Assembly: GCF_001541315.1 (NCBI RefSeq)
Contig: NZ_LMVK01000013.1
Coordinates: 50,008 to 114,007 of the forward strand
Source of the DNA: Agrobacterium tumefaciens str. B6
GTDB taxonomy: Bacteria > Pseudomonadota > Alphaproteobacteria > Rhizobiales > Rhizobiaceae
Length of the DNA: 64,000 nt
Reading direction: 5' to 3'
Positions 1 through 8,875 of the stretch are shown in pieces (within the stretch, counting starts at the first letter, position 1; each line of letters starts with the position of its first letter). A program made the translations under genes and the position numbers. Under the pieces are notes generated by a model. The model did not search any database and was not told the origin of the DNA. It worked only from the letters and a program-made list of their open reading frames with translations.

Positions 1-2358
1 CTTGCTTCGCTGGAGGCCGGGCGCGACCGCGTGACGTTCTGCGACCTGCTTCTGGCGATGGACGAGGAAACCTCGCTCCGCTCTTTCGTCCGCTCCGCTT
101 TTCCGTCGCTGAAGGCGATGGATCGCGCGGCTCTCGAGCGCCTTCGCAGTTCCGTTGAAGAGACCGCCGGGAACGGCGTTCCTTCCACGACGGCGGGGAC
201 AGCGCCAGCCGCCGGCCAGAACGATTTTCTTCGCCTTTACACCCCGGACATGACCGCCGATGCCCGGAACGGTAAGGTCGATCCGGTGATTGGGCGCGAC
301 GATGAACTGCGCCAACTCGTTGATATTCTTACACGCCGTCGTCAGAACAATCCCATTCTCGTGGGCGAGGCCGGTGTCGGTAAAACGGCGGGTGCGGGAG
401 CGCGGGCGCTGGAGATCGCTTCCGGGAACGTGCCGGAAAAATTGCGCAACGTCCGCCGGCTGAACCTCGATATTTCGCTGCTGCAGGCCGGCGCCGGCGT
501 GAAGGGTGAATTTGAGCGCCGTCTTCATGGTGTGATCGATGCCGTAAAGCGCTCGGCCGAACCGGTTATCCTGTTCATCGACGAGGCGCACGGCCTTGTC
601 GGCGCAGGTGGTGCAGCTGGCCAGGGCGATGCGGCCAATATTCTCAAGCCAGCTCTGGCGCGGGGTGAAGTGCGCACCGTCGCGGCGACGACCTGGAGCG
701 AATACAAGAAATATTTCGAAAAGGATGCGGCGCTGACGCGACGTTTCCAGCCCGTACATGTGCGCGAGCCTGATGAGACAACCGCGATACGCATGTTGCG
801 CGGTGTCGCCGACAGCTTCGTCAGCCATCACAACGTTGTCGTTCGTGACGAGGCGATCGTGGCGGCGGTGCAATTATCCGCGCGTTACATGCCGGCGCGG
901 CAATTGCCGGACAAGGCCGTCAGCCTTCTCGATACGGCCGCGGCTGCCGTTTCGCTGGCGCGGCAGACCCTGCCGGAACGGCTGCGCGCGATGGAAAGTG
1001 AGCGGCGTCTTCTGTCCGATGAGTTGAACTGGCTTCTGCGTGAACCGCAGGACGAAGAGATTGAGGGCCGTATCCAATCGATACGCGACGAAGTCGAAAA
1101 GCTCGAGAGAGGGATTGACGATCTGCGCAGCCGTTACGATGCGGAAATGGCTGAACTCAGCGAAGAACAGTCGGTTGAAACCGGTGCATCGAATGTGTCG
1201 CCCCTGCGGCGTGCGGCTGAGACCAGGCCGGCAAATGCTGAAAGACTTGTGCCGACGGTGGTTGATCGTGAAGCGATTGCGTCCGTCGTATCGCGGTGGA
1301 CGGGAATTCCGCTCGGTAAACTTCTGGCCGACCAGATCGAAAGCGCCCGCACTCTGGATGCGCGCATGCGTCAGCGGGTCGTGGGGCAAGATGCCGCAAT
1401 CGGCCGGATTGCCGATGCCATGCGAACCGCGCGCGCCGGATTGTCCGATCCTCGCCGCCCGCCGGCCGTGTTCTTTCTCGTCGGCATGTCGGGAACGGGC
1501 AAGACCGAGACGGCGCTGTCGCTGGCCGATCTGCTCTATGGCGGCAACAGCCATCTGACGACGATCAACATGTCGGAGTTCAAGGAGGAGCACAAGGTTT
1601 CGCTGCTTCTCGGCTCGCCGCCGGGCTATGTCGGTTTCGGTGAAGGCGGGGTGTTGACGGAAGCGGTGCGCCGCCGGCCGTTCGGCGTTCTCCTGCTCGA
1701 CGAGATCGACAAGGCCCATCCCGGCGTTCAGGATATTTTCTACCAGGTGTTCGACAAGGGTGTGCTTCGCGATGGCGAAGGCCGCGACGTCGATTTCAAG
1801 AACACCACGATCTTCATGACGGCCAATACCGGATCGGAGCTGCTGACCGCACTTTCGGCCGATCCGGATACGATGCCGGAAGGCGAGGCGCTGGAAGCGC
1901 TGCTGATGCCGGAGCTGACCAAACAGTTCAAGCCCGCTTTCCTCGGGCGCACGATCATCCTGCCGTTCATGCCGCTCGGTGCGGAAGAGCTTGCAAGGAT
2001 CGTGGACATGCAGATCGGCAAGATCAGGGAGCGTGTTCTGGCAACATATGGCGCCGACCTGACCCTGTCCGATGCCGCGCGCGACGCGTTGGTGGCGCGC
2101 GCCGGTGCAAGTGAAATTGGCGCACGCGCCATCGAAATCATGATCGGCAAGGATCTCCTGCCGTCTCTTTCCAGCTTCTTCCTTGAGAAGGTGATCGCGG
2201 GAGAACGGGTGGGCAAGATCGTTGTCGATTTTGATGAAAATCGGTTCGGTATTCGTGCCGAAGTGGCTGGGGAGCCAGATGAATTCGCCGCAACCGAAGA
2301 GGGTGGGGTGGATAAAGTTGCCGCGTCGGAAGGGGCTACCCGACGCATGCGGCATTAA
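1..2358 (+). CDS. clpV: ClpV, type VI secretion AAA+ ATPase (5' partial)
   Basis: The frame is open from the first base, so about 100 N-terminal residues of this class B Clp/Hsp100 ATPase lie outside the window and 785 are present. ClpV disassembles the contracted TssB/TssC sheath in the cytoplasm for reuse. Two AAA+ modules are visible: Walker A GEAGVGKT at about residue 122 with Walker B ILFIDEAH near 190, and Walker A GMSGTGKT at about 495 with [10 protein letters not shown] near 564. A charged middle domain lies between them. The first GTG at base 31 is an internal codon, not a start. The Hcp, VgrG and amidase genes downstream identify it as ClpV rather than housekeeping ClpB. Identity is firm; the N-terminal sheath-binding domain cannot be assessed. 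Confidence 0.95.
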   Translation, partial: LASLEAGRDRVTFCDLLLAMDEETSLRSFVRSAFPSLKAMDRAALERLRSSVEETAGNGVPSTTAGTAPAAGQNDFLRLYTPDMTADARNGKVDPVIGRDDELRQLVDILTRRRQNNPILVGEAGVGKTAGAGARALEIASGNVPEKLRNVRRLNLDISLLQAGAGVKGEFERRLHGVIDAVKRSAEPVILFIDEAHGLVGAGGAAGQGDAANILKPALARGEVRTVAATTWSEYKKYFEKDAALTRRFQPVHVREPDETTAIRMLRGVADSFVSHHNVVVRDEAIVAAVQLSARYMPARQLPDKAVSLLDTAAAAVSLARQTLPERLRAMESERRLLSDELNWLLREPQDEEIEGRIQSIRDEVEKLERGIDDLRSRYDAEMAELSEEQSVETGASNVSPLRRAAETRPANAERLVPTVVDREAIASVVSRWTGIPLGKLLADQIESARTLDARMRQRVVGQDAAIGRIADAMRTARAGLSDPRRPPAVFFLVGMSGTGKTETALSLADLLYGGNSHLTTINMSEFKEEHKVSLLLGSPPGYVGFGEGGVLTEAVRRRPFGVLLLDEIDKAHPGVQDIFYQVFDKGVLRDGEGRDVDFKNTTIFMTANTGSELLTALSADPDTMPEGEALEALLMPELTKQFKPAFLGRTIILPFMPLGAEELARIVDMQIGKIRERVLATYGADLTLSDAARDALVARAGASEIGARAIEIMIGKDLLPSLSSFFLEKVIAGERVGKIVVDFDENRFGIRAEVAGEPDEFAATEEGGVDKVAASEGATRRMRH

Positions 2359-2415
2359 ACGAAGGGTAACGCGGCCTCGAAGCAAGAGGTCATTTCAGCT
2401 ACAGGAGCTTACAGC

Positions 2416-2892
2416 ATGCCAATTTATCTGCAGATTGACGGTATCCAGGGCGACGCCACGCATGAGGAACACCGCAAGTGGATGGACATCGAAGCCATTC
2501 ACTGGAACGTAGCGCGCAACATGAACACTTCTGCCGGTTCTGCTGCAAACCGCGAAGCATCCGAACCGACCATTTCGGAAGTCATTCTGACCAAGGTTAG
2601 CGATTCTTCTTCCACCAAGCTTTTCCAGGAAGCCTGCGCCGGCCGCACTGGTAAGCTCGCAACCATCCATCTGGTGACTACGGGTAATCCGGGCAACACC
2701 TATATCGAGTACCTGCTGACGAACACGCTCATCGCCAGCTACTCGGTGGATTCCAGCGGTGACCGTCCGGTGGAAACCATCAAGCTCAACTTCACCAAGA
2801 TGGAAGTGAAGTACACGCCGTTCGACGACAACAACTCGCCGCAGTCTCCGATGATCGCCTCTTACGATCTGGCGACGACGAAGGCCGCTTGA
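2416..2892 (+). CDS. hcp: Hcp, T6SS tube protein
   Basis: A 158-residue Hcp1-family protein, the usual length. Hexameric rings of Hcp stack into the inner tube that is expelled with the effectors. The start MPIYLQIDGIQGDAT is typical of the family, as is the terminal half with KLNFTKMEVKYTPFD. An AGGAG ribosome site sits just upstream of the ATG, and the gap to clpV is 57 nt, so co-transcription with clpV is likely. A strong hairpin follows directly (2905-2930), which fits the very high Hcp level needed compared with downstream genes. The family assignment is secure. Confidence 0.95.
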   Translation: MPIYLQIDGIQGDATHEEHRKWMDIEAIHWNVARNMNTSAGSAANREASEPTISEVILTKVSDSSSTKLFQEACAGRTGKLATIHLVTTGNPGNTYIEYLLTNTLIASYSVDSSGDRPVETIKLNFTKMEVKYTPFDDNNSPQSPMIASYDLATTKAA

Positions 2893-2904
2893 CAGCGACG
2901 CGAC

Positions 2905-2930
2905 CCGGTGCCGGTATTTGCCGGCACCGG
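2905..2930 (+). terminator. Hairpin after hcp
   Basis: A perfect 10-bp stem (CCGGTGCCGG paired with CCGGCACCGG) closes a 6-nt loop 12 bases after the hcp stop and is followed by the moderately T-rich AACGTTTTCATTG. It probably terminates only part of the transcripts or stabilises the hcp message, because tai, tae and vgrG continue on the same strand. Confidence 0.6.
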
Positions 2931-3001
2931 AACGTTTTCATTGCAGTTTTGCAGCTCACGTCGTGATGTTTCTCATCCACGTTGGACGAGGCGGGTTTTT
3001 A

Positions 3002-3391
3002 ATGCGCTCCCTATATGCGTTTTTTGTTTCCGTGCCGGTTGTTCTGGCTCTGTCCGGTCTTTCACCGGCCGGTGCCGAGGAACGGACATGGATATTCTCC
3101 GGTACCGAGCTCAAGCAGGCCATCGAGGGCAAACTTGCCCCTGAGGTGTCTGATCCGGAAATGCGGCGGCTGGTTTCCGTTGCAAAATCGAGCGCCTATA
3201 TCGCCGGTGTGGCCGATCTGACAAGCGGATCGGACTGGTGTGGTGCGGGCGCCGTGGCGCCCCATGAACTCACCGACCGGATCTACACTTATCTCGGCGA
3301 TCTTCCTGCGGAAAAACTGGATGAACAGGCAGCCACTCTCGTGCGGGAGGCGCTCGAGGTCTCCTTTCCCTGTGAGCAGAAAAGTAACTAG
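3002..3391 (+). CDS. tai: Tai-like periplasmic immunity protein for the T6SS amidase
   Basis: A 129-residue protein with a clear Sec signal peptide (MRSLYAFFVSVPVVLALSG, cleavage expected after the Ala-Gly-Ala region). It should therefore sit in the periplasm, where it can block incoming amidase from sister cells. Size, export signal, two late cysteines and the position directly ahead of a Tae4-like amidase match the Tai4/Rap1a-type immunity proteins. The ATG at 3002 was chosen over an upstream in-frame ATG because it begins the signal peptide. Its stop is 11 bases before the amidase ATG, so the pair is translationally linked. The call rests mostly on context. Confidence 0.8.
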   Translation: MRSLYAFFVSVPVVLALSGLSPAGAEERTWIFSGTELKQAIEGKLAPEVSDPEMRRLVSVAKSSAYIAGVADLTSGSDWCGAGAVAPHELTDRIYTYLGDLPAEKLDEQAATLVREALEVSFPCEQKSN

Positions 3392-3402
3392 TGGGACGAA
3401 CC

Positions 3403-3903
3403 ATGCGCGTTAACTTTGACACTCTCTATAAGAATTATCCGAGCAGCGACCCGTCGCATCCGAACTATCTCAGCCAGCGTGATCTGTTCACGGAAATCGG
3501 CTGGGACGATTTCATCGGCAACCCGAACTATCACAATACCTGCGCCATCCGCGTCAGCATCGCTTTCGTGAAGTCGGGCATCAACATCGTGCCCGCCTCG
3601 CACCGCATCCAGAAGGGCCCCTATGCCGGAAAGGGCATAGAGGTGAACATGCGCCGCCTTGCCAGCCTGATGAAGCGGACGAGCTATCTTGGCGAACCCG
3701 AACCTTTCACCCCCGCGACGGCGCGCAACGGTATCGGCGCGCGCAATGGCGTCGTGGCGTTCAACAATATCCCCGGCTACACCGGCGGCGGTCATATCGA
3801 TCTTGTGCGGGGCGGCTCCGAAGCCACCCAATGCGCTTCGGCCTGCTACTACAATTCGGAAACGATCTGGTTCTGGCCCCTGCAGTCCAGCCGCGGGTCC
3901 TGA
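3403..3903 (+). CDS. tae: Tae4-family peptidoglycan amidase effector
   Basis: A 166-residue antibacterial effector of the Tae4 amidase family, which cuts the peptide stem of peptidoglycan in the target periplasm. The catalytic pair expected for an NlpC/P60-like fold is visible: a cysteine in HNTCAIRVS (about residue 47) and a histidine in GGGHIDLVRGG (about 131). A late Cys pair, in TQCASACYYNS, could form a disulfide. No signal peptide is present, as expected for cargo carried by Hcp or VgrG. The ATG at 3403 is preferred over a GTG at 3391 that overlaps the tai stop. Immunity gene upstream and vgrG 13 nt downstream support the call. Confidence 0.9.
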   Translation: MRVNFDTLYKNYPSSDPSHPNYLSQRDLFTEIGWDDFIGNPNYHNTCAIRVSIAFVKSGINIVPASHRIQKGPYAGKGIEVNMRRLASLMKRTSYLGEPEPFTPATARNGIGARNGVVAFNNIPGYTGGGHIDLVRGGSEATQCASACYYNSETIWFWPLQSSRGS

Positions 3904-3916
3904 TTAGGAGTATCCC

Positions 3917-6181
3917 ATGAACGACCAGCCGTCTTTTTCCGATTTCGTTCAGGCGGGCCGCGTTCTGAAGGTTTCTTCGCCTCTCGGCGAGGATCAGCTT
4001 CTGCCGGAGCGTCTGACGGTCGAGGAGGGCGTGTCGCAGCTCTTCGACATTCGCCTGACCGTGCGGGCCAAGAAGGAAGCGGTCAAGCCCGAGGAACTGA
4101 TCGGACGGCTGGTCGATATCTCCATCGAGATCAGCCAGGGCGAGGGGGATGGCGGCGGTGTTCGCCGCCCGTTCAACGGCCTGGTGACGGAGCTGCATGA
4201 AGGCCCGCCGATCACACGCGGCATGCGCTCCTATGCGCTGACGATCCGCCCGCAAATGTGGCTTCTGTCACGCCGTTCCGATTGCCGCATCTGGATGGAC
4301 AAGACGGCGGTCGAGATCGTCGAGACGCTGTTTTCCGAACACGGTATTCCCGCACCCGATACGTCAGGCATCATCTCGCCGCCGCCTGCACAGCACTACA
4401 GTGTTCAGTGGAATGAGACCGATCTCGATTATCTCACCCGCCGTTTCGAAGAGGACGGCCTGTTCTACTGGTTCAGCCACGAAGATGGTTCCCACAAGCT
4501 GCATGTGGCCGATAGCGCCAGCGGCTGGCTTGGGCCATCTCCGGCCGCGCAGGGTGAGGGGACGGTGCGTCTGGCACAGGGCTCGTCGGATCGCAACCAC
4601 ATCAACGACTGGGCGCGGCGCTTTTCTTACGTCTCCGGCCAGCGCGCTGGCGCAGACTGGAATTTCGAGACGCCGGGCATGGTGCCGGGCACGATGACGC
4701 CCTCACTGGTGCAGATGCCGGATGCGACGAAGCGCGAGCTTTACGAATATCCGGCCCGCATCAGGACGGTGGAAGAAGCCGAGCGGGCGCAGAAACTGCG
4801 CACCCAGGCGATCGAAGCCGATCATGACCGGGTGTTCGGTTCGTCGACCACGCGCATTCTGGAGGCCGGCCGCCGTTTCACGCCTTTCGAGGTTGCGCAT
4901 CCCGAACATGCTTACGAAGAACATGTGATCATCAGGGCAAGCCACAGCATTGTCGACCTCTCCTATGAGACAAACAGCAACGAGCCGGAATATCGCAATC
5001 ACTTCGAAGCGATCCCGGCCCGCGTGCCGCTGACGCCGCACCGGGCGACGAAGCGCCCGCGCATCGAAGGCACGCAGGTGGCGATCGTCGCCGGCCCTGA
5101 AGGCGAAGAAATCCACCCTGACCAATATGGCCGCATCAAGCTGTGGTTCCCGTGGGACCGCAAGGCGAAGAAGGATGGGACGGATACGTGCTGGGTGCGG
5201 GTCAGTCAGGCATGGGGCGGCGGTACATGGGGTGCGCAGGTTATCCCGCGCATCGGCATGGAAGTGATGGTGGCCTTTGTCGACGGTGACCCGGACAAAC
5301 CGCTGGTCATAGGTGTGGTCAACAATCCGGCCAATTCCGTGCCCTACGATCTGCCCGCCAACAAGACGCGCATGGTGCTTCGCTCCAACAGTCACAAGGG
5401 CGACGGTTTCAACGAAATTACCTTCGAGGATGAGGCCGGCAAGGAGAACCAGTTCTTCCACGCCCAGAAGGACCAGACGACGCGGGTCCTGAACGACCGG
5501 ACCAAGCGCATCGACCGGCACGAGGTCGCCTCGGTCGGCGGCAATCGCGCCGTTGAAGTTTCCGGTAACCAGAAACACGAGATCGGTGGTTCGGTGAACA
5601 CCGTCGTCGGCGGTACTGGGCCGATGGCGATGATGGCCATGGCGGGTGTGCAGGCGCTTTCAGGTCATACCGCTGGGCTGCTATCACAAGCTGCTCAAAT
5701 AGCCGGGGCCAGCGGTCCCGGTGTTTCGGCCTTTGCCACTACGTTGGCCTCGTCTGCGTTGGGATTTCTCGGCTCCGGCGGTTTGACATCGCGCGAAGGC
5801 GTGGTGGCCGGTGCCAGTCCGCGTGCTGACGCCGGTACGGCGCTCGCCGGTTCCGGGTCTGGCGTCGGTTCCGATGCTTCGGGACTGTTTCCGTTGCCGG
5901 GCATCATGAACACGATTGTCAGCACATTCAAATCCGACAGCGTCGGCGTGGCGCGCGCTGAACAGATCGGTGTGAGCAAGGTCACCAATGTCGGCCAGAC
6001 ATCACTGGAAAGCGTCGGTAAATTCAAGAAGATCGCTGTCGGTGAAGAGTTCGTCATCGAGTGTGGCGATTCCAAATTCATCATGAAGGCGAATGGCGAG
6101 GTCATCATTCTTGGCAAGACATTCAACTTCGTGGCAACGGATCATTTCCAGCTTCGTGGCAAGCCGATCGATCTGAACTGA
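3917..6181 (+). CDS. vgrG: VgrG, T6SS spike protein
   Basis: A 754-residue spike protein. The N-terminal two thirds is the gp27/gp5-like VgrG core; the stretch around residues 395-470 (EEIHPDQYGRIKLWFPWDRK, then GTWGAQVIPRIGMEVMV) is the classic gp5/OB region. The following segment (NEITFEDEAGKENQFFHAQK) starts the DUF2345-like beta-helix. Unusually, residues about 556-673 form a Gly/Ala/Ser-rich, partly hydrophobic insertion before the last beta strands resume (VGKFKKIAVGEEFVIECGDS). No enzymatic C-terminal domain is recognisable. The adaptor and effector genes directly downstream are expected to load on its tip. ATG 3917 follows TTAGGAGTATCCC, a good ribosome site. Confidence 0.95.
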   Translation: MNDQPSFSDFVQAGRVLKVSSPLGEDQLLPERLTVEEGVSQLFDIRLTVRAKKEAVKPEELIGRLVDISIEISQGEGDGGGVRRPFNGLVTELHEGPPITRGMRSYALTIRPQMWLLSRRSDCRIWMDKTAVEIVETLFSEHGIPAPDTSGIISPPPAQHYSVQWNETDLDYLTRRFEEDGLFYWFSHEDGSHKLHVADSASGWLGPSPAAQGEGTVRLAQGSSDRNHINDWARRFSYVSGQRAGADWNFETPGMVPGTMTPSLVQMPDATKRELYEYPARIRTVEEAERAQKLRTQAIEADHDRVFGSSTTRILEAGRRFTPFEVAHPEHAYEEHVIIRASHSIVDLSYETNSNEPEYRNHFEAIPARVPLTPHRATKRPRIEGTQVAIVAGPEGEEIHPDQYGRIKLWFPWDRKAKKDGTDTCWVRVSQAWGGGTWGAQVIPRIGMEVMVAFVDGDPDKPLVIGVVNNPANSVPYDLPANKTRMVLRSNSHKGDGFNEITFEDEAGKENQFFHAQKDQTTRVLNDRTKRIDRHEVASVGGNRAVEVSGNQKHEIGGSVNTVVGGTGPMAMMAMAGVQALSGHTAGLLSQAAQIAGASGPGVSAFATTLASSALGFLGSGGLTSREGVVAGASPRADAGTALAGSGSGVGSDASGLFPLPGIMNTIVSTFKSDSVGVARAEQIGVSKVTNVGQTSLESVGKFKKIAVGEEFVIECGDSKFIMKANGEVIILGKTFNFVATDHFQLRGKPIDLN

Positions 6182-6194
6182 CGGAGGCAAGGTC

Positions 6195-7310
6195 TTGGAG
6201 CTTCAGAACCGCCTGCCGTTTCCGGCGATGGCTTTCCGTCAGTTTGATGCCGAGGGGGAACTTGATTGCATTGTTTCCGTGCGCGCTACCTTCACGCATG
6301 TGCAGGACGGAACAATGGAGATCGCTCGTGAGCAGGAGAGCTTTCAATGGGAAGACGCTTACGAGGACGATCCGCATCAAACAGTCCTCCTGCGGCAGAG
6401 CGATCTCATCCCTGACAAGCCCGGCACGGATATCAGCTTCCTGGGAGATGCATGGTCACCGTCGCAGGAGCCACAGAAATCCTGGCGCGCCTCCATCCGC
6501 GTTGGCGGAATTTTCAAGCAAATCGAGGTTTTCGGCAGACGCTTCTGGCAGCCTGTCGTTAAGGAGAAATGGGCAGGTTTTTCCGCCAGGGAAGCCAAAC
6601 GTGTCATAGCGGATTGGAAACTGAGCGATCCTGAACCGGCTAGAAGCGTGGCCATATGCTGGCGCAACGCTTATGGCGGCGCGCTCCCGGGCACAGGTGA
6701 CGCGGGGACGGAAACACCGATTGACGTGGAGCGCCGAAACCCGCTTGGGTGCGGCATCGTCAATCTTGAGATGCCTGCCGACGCCGGGCCTGTTCCAGCT
6801 CCGCAGATCGCTGCCGTAGGTGAGCATTCCGATTGGCGGAGCACGCCGGAACCGCAGGGATTTGGGCTCGTTTCGCCTTGGTGGCAGTTCCGTCAGCAAT
6901 ATTCCGGAACCTATGATGATGGTTGGCGGGAGGAGAGGCACCCCCTCTTGCCGCGTGATTTTGATCCACGCTTCTGGCAGGCGGCCCATCCTGATCTCAT
7001 CGCGACGCCTCACCTCAAGGGTGACGAGAACTACGAGCTGGTTAACCTGAGTTCTGAGCATCCGGTCGCGAAAGGCTCGTTGCCTGGCCTTACCCTCGGT
7101 GTCCATTGCTCTCGCGAAGATCGCGATGAATGGCATGTGCTGAAGCTTGATGGTGTGCAATTCGACTGGCGCAATGACGGACGGGTGCTTCTGACCTGGC
7201 GCATCAGGTTTCCTCTTCCCGATGCCGGTGAAACAAAACTTACCCTGACGCGCGTTCGTCTGAAGTCGCCCGAAACCGAAGCGGCTTTAACCGAGAGGGA
7301 GACAGCATGA
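6195..7310 (+). CDS. DUF2169 T6SS adaptor protein
   Basis: A 371-residue DUF2169 protein. Members of this family act as chaperone/adaptors that load DUF4150/PAAR-like effectors onto VgrG. The start is the TTG at 6195: GGAGG lies 7 nt upstream, and the resulting N-terminus MELQNRLPFPAMAFRQFD matches the family pattern, whereas the first ATG (6228) would cut it off. The C-terminal part carries the conserved PLLPRDFDPRFWQAAHPDL-type segment. It is 13 nt after vgrG and overlaps the next gene by ATGA, so adaptor and effector are translationally coupled. The decayed copy at 10005 retains the last codons of a homologous gene. Confidence 0.88.
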   Translation: MELQNRLPFPAMAFRQFDAEGELDCIVSVRATFTHVQDGTMEIAREQESFQWEDAYEDDPHQTVLLRQSDLIPDKPGTDISFLGDAWSPSQEPQKSWRASIRVGGIFKQIEVFGRRFWQPVVKEKWAGFSAREAKRVIADWKLSDPEPARSVAICWRNAYGGALPGTGDAGTETPIDVERRNPLGCGIVNLEMPADAGPVPAPQIAAVGEHSDWRSTPEPQGFGLVSPWWQFRQQYSGTYDDGWREERHPLLPRDFDPRFWQAAHPDLIATPHLKGDENYELVNLSSEHPVAKGSLPGLTLGVHCSREDRDEWHVLKLDGVQFDWRNDGRVLLTWRIRFPLPDAGETKLTLTRVRLKSPETEAALTERETA

Positions 7311-8875
7311 GCATCCCCCGCGACAATTATATCGGAGAGCCCCAATATCCCGGCACATGGACGACGGGGACACCGCGTGAGGGACTGCGTGACATCGATG
7401 AGGCGCGTATCGTCTCTTTGGCACCTGATGTATGCCTGACACCGGTTGGCTCGTCGGTGGTGCCTATTCCCTATCCGGTCGTGGATTTTTGCGGCCATGA
7501 TAAAAACTATACGCCGTCTGTTCGGTTCACCGGCAAAAAGGCAATGGTGATGCGTTCGTGTACGACACATGTGCACGGCGACGCGCCCGGTAACCGTAAG
7601 GGGGTAAAATCCGGCACGGTGGAAAGCATCTGCGAACCCATCGGGCACGCTGATCAGGTGCTTGCTGAAGGCTCGCATGTCATTCGCCACCTCGATCGTT
7701 TTTATATGAACAGCAGGAATACCCAGGGTGAGGCGATCTTCGTCCGCAGCACGCAGACCTATGATCCTCCCAAGGATGATGATCCGGTGCGGGGGTCGCT
7801 TAGATGGCAGGACGGGTCGGACGAAGGCCGGGTTATGAGCGATGCGTCGCCCGAGCCGTTTAAAGAGGGTGAGAAATACGCTTATGCGGGATCGGCTGCC
7901 GCAGCGACGACTGGGGCAGCTCAAAACTCTGCGCAAGCACTTCGCGGAGGAATGCCGGCGACAAGGCCGACTGTCCCCCAGACTGTTCCTCGTGGTCCGG
8001 GAAGGGTGATAACCCCGGGACCCGCCCGAGCGCCTCAGTGGTATCGTACCCCGCCTCACAGGGTTGTGAGCGATCTTGCAAAAGTTGGCCGTCTCGCGAG
8101 GGTGGGCATTTGGGCCCGCCGCCTAAATGTCATCGGGATATTATCAAGCGTCCTTATCCCCGATAATGGTGCAAATCTGTCTGACGTCGTCCCACGGGAC
8201 GATCAGGAGCGGCGGATCAAAGAAATGTTCGACGAGGGTGTCGACGCCGGACATGACAGCTGGGAGATGCGGGATTGGGCGATGGAGGAGCTCCGTCGAC
8301 ATCGGCAGCGAGTGCGTGAGGAACCAGAAAGCCGGCCACAGGCATTACCCCAGAGCGAAACCGTACGTGTCTCCGATCGGGACGAATACCGCAAGAAGTG
8401 TCAGGTCGACCGTTACGCCAAGATGAAGAGCGTCTGCGGTCAGTACGGCATGCAGGCTCACCATATAGTTCCGGACTGGACGCTTCGTTATGGCGCGAGA
8501 GAGGAGGCCGATAAGCGCATTCCGAATATGCCCAGCCTTAATGATGGTATGGCTATATGTGTTATTGGGAATGCCCGGGTAGAGCAAACCGAGCACTGGG
8601 GTGGTCATCTGGCGGACAAGGCGATCGAAAATGCGGGTAGAAATTCAACGCCACCTTTTACGGCACCCTTACATAAAGTAGTTCAGGCGTCAGCCCAGGC
8701 TATGATAAGCGTGAGGCCCGATTGTGCAAAAGAGATTATGGCAGCCCTGACGACCCAATATGCTGGAAAAAATCCGTTCCAGCTTTTACGAGCTAAACAA
8801 TATCCTCCCCTTCCTGAAGAAACCATATCGGCTTTGAAGTCTGGAGCTGTTGAAGGAGCGACCAGAAAACCATGA
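7307..8875 (+). CDS. T6SS effector: DUF4150 PAAR-like domain plus C-terminal HNH-like toxin
   Basis: 522 residues. Residues about 1-150 are a DUF4150 PAAR-like domain (ARIVSLAPDVCLTPVGSS, RSCTTHVHGDAPGNRKG) that caps the VgrG tip. A Pro/Ala-rich linker and a short hydrophobic stretch (about 255-285) follow. The last 160 residues resemble the HNH/Endonuclease VII-like toxin group: QAHHIVPDWTLRYG at about 383, then GMAICVIGN and EHWGGHLADKA at about 428, giving a His-His...His...His set that could bind metal and cut nucleic acid. The nuclease call is inference from this pattern. The toxin part is less GC-rich than the T6SS core, suggesting module exchange. ATGA overlaps tie it to the adaptor before and the immunity gene after. 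Confidence 0.82.
   Translation: MSIPRDNYIGEPQYPGTWTTGTPREGLRDIDEARIVSLAPDVCLTPVGSSVVPIPYPVVDFCGHDKNYTPSVRFTGKKAMVMRSCTTHVHGDAPGNRKGVKSGTVESICEPIGHADQVLAEGSHVIRHLDRFYMNSRNTQGEAIFVRSTQTYDPPKDDDPVRGSLRWQDGSDEGRVMSDASPEPFKEGEKYAYAGSAAAATTGAAQNSAQALRGGMPATRPTVPQTVPRGPGRVITPGPARAPQWYRTPPHRVVSDLAKVGRLARVGIWARRLNVIGILSSVLIPDNGANLSDVVPRDDQERRIKEMFDEGVDAGHDSWEMRDWAMEELRRHRQRVREEPESRPQALPQSETVRVSDRDEYRKKCQVDRYAKMKSVCGQYGMQAHHIVPDWTLRYGAREEADKRIPNMPSLNDGMAICVIGNARVEQTEHWGGHLADKAIENAGRNSTPPFTAPLHKVVQASAQAMISVRPDCAKEIMAALTTQYAGKNPFQLLRAKQYPPLPEETISALKSGAVEGATRKP

Noticed and set aside
874..2385. 503-codon frame on the reverse strand across clpV
   Set aside because: It is fully antisense to a gene with intact AAA+ motifs; long shadow frames are common in GC-rich DNA. 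The peptide shows no domain.
3391..3402. GTG start for the amidase effector overlapping the tai stop
   Set aside because: The ATG at 3403 gives the usual Tae4 N-terminus; the GTG would add four unsupported residues.
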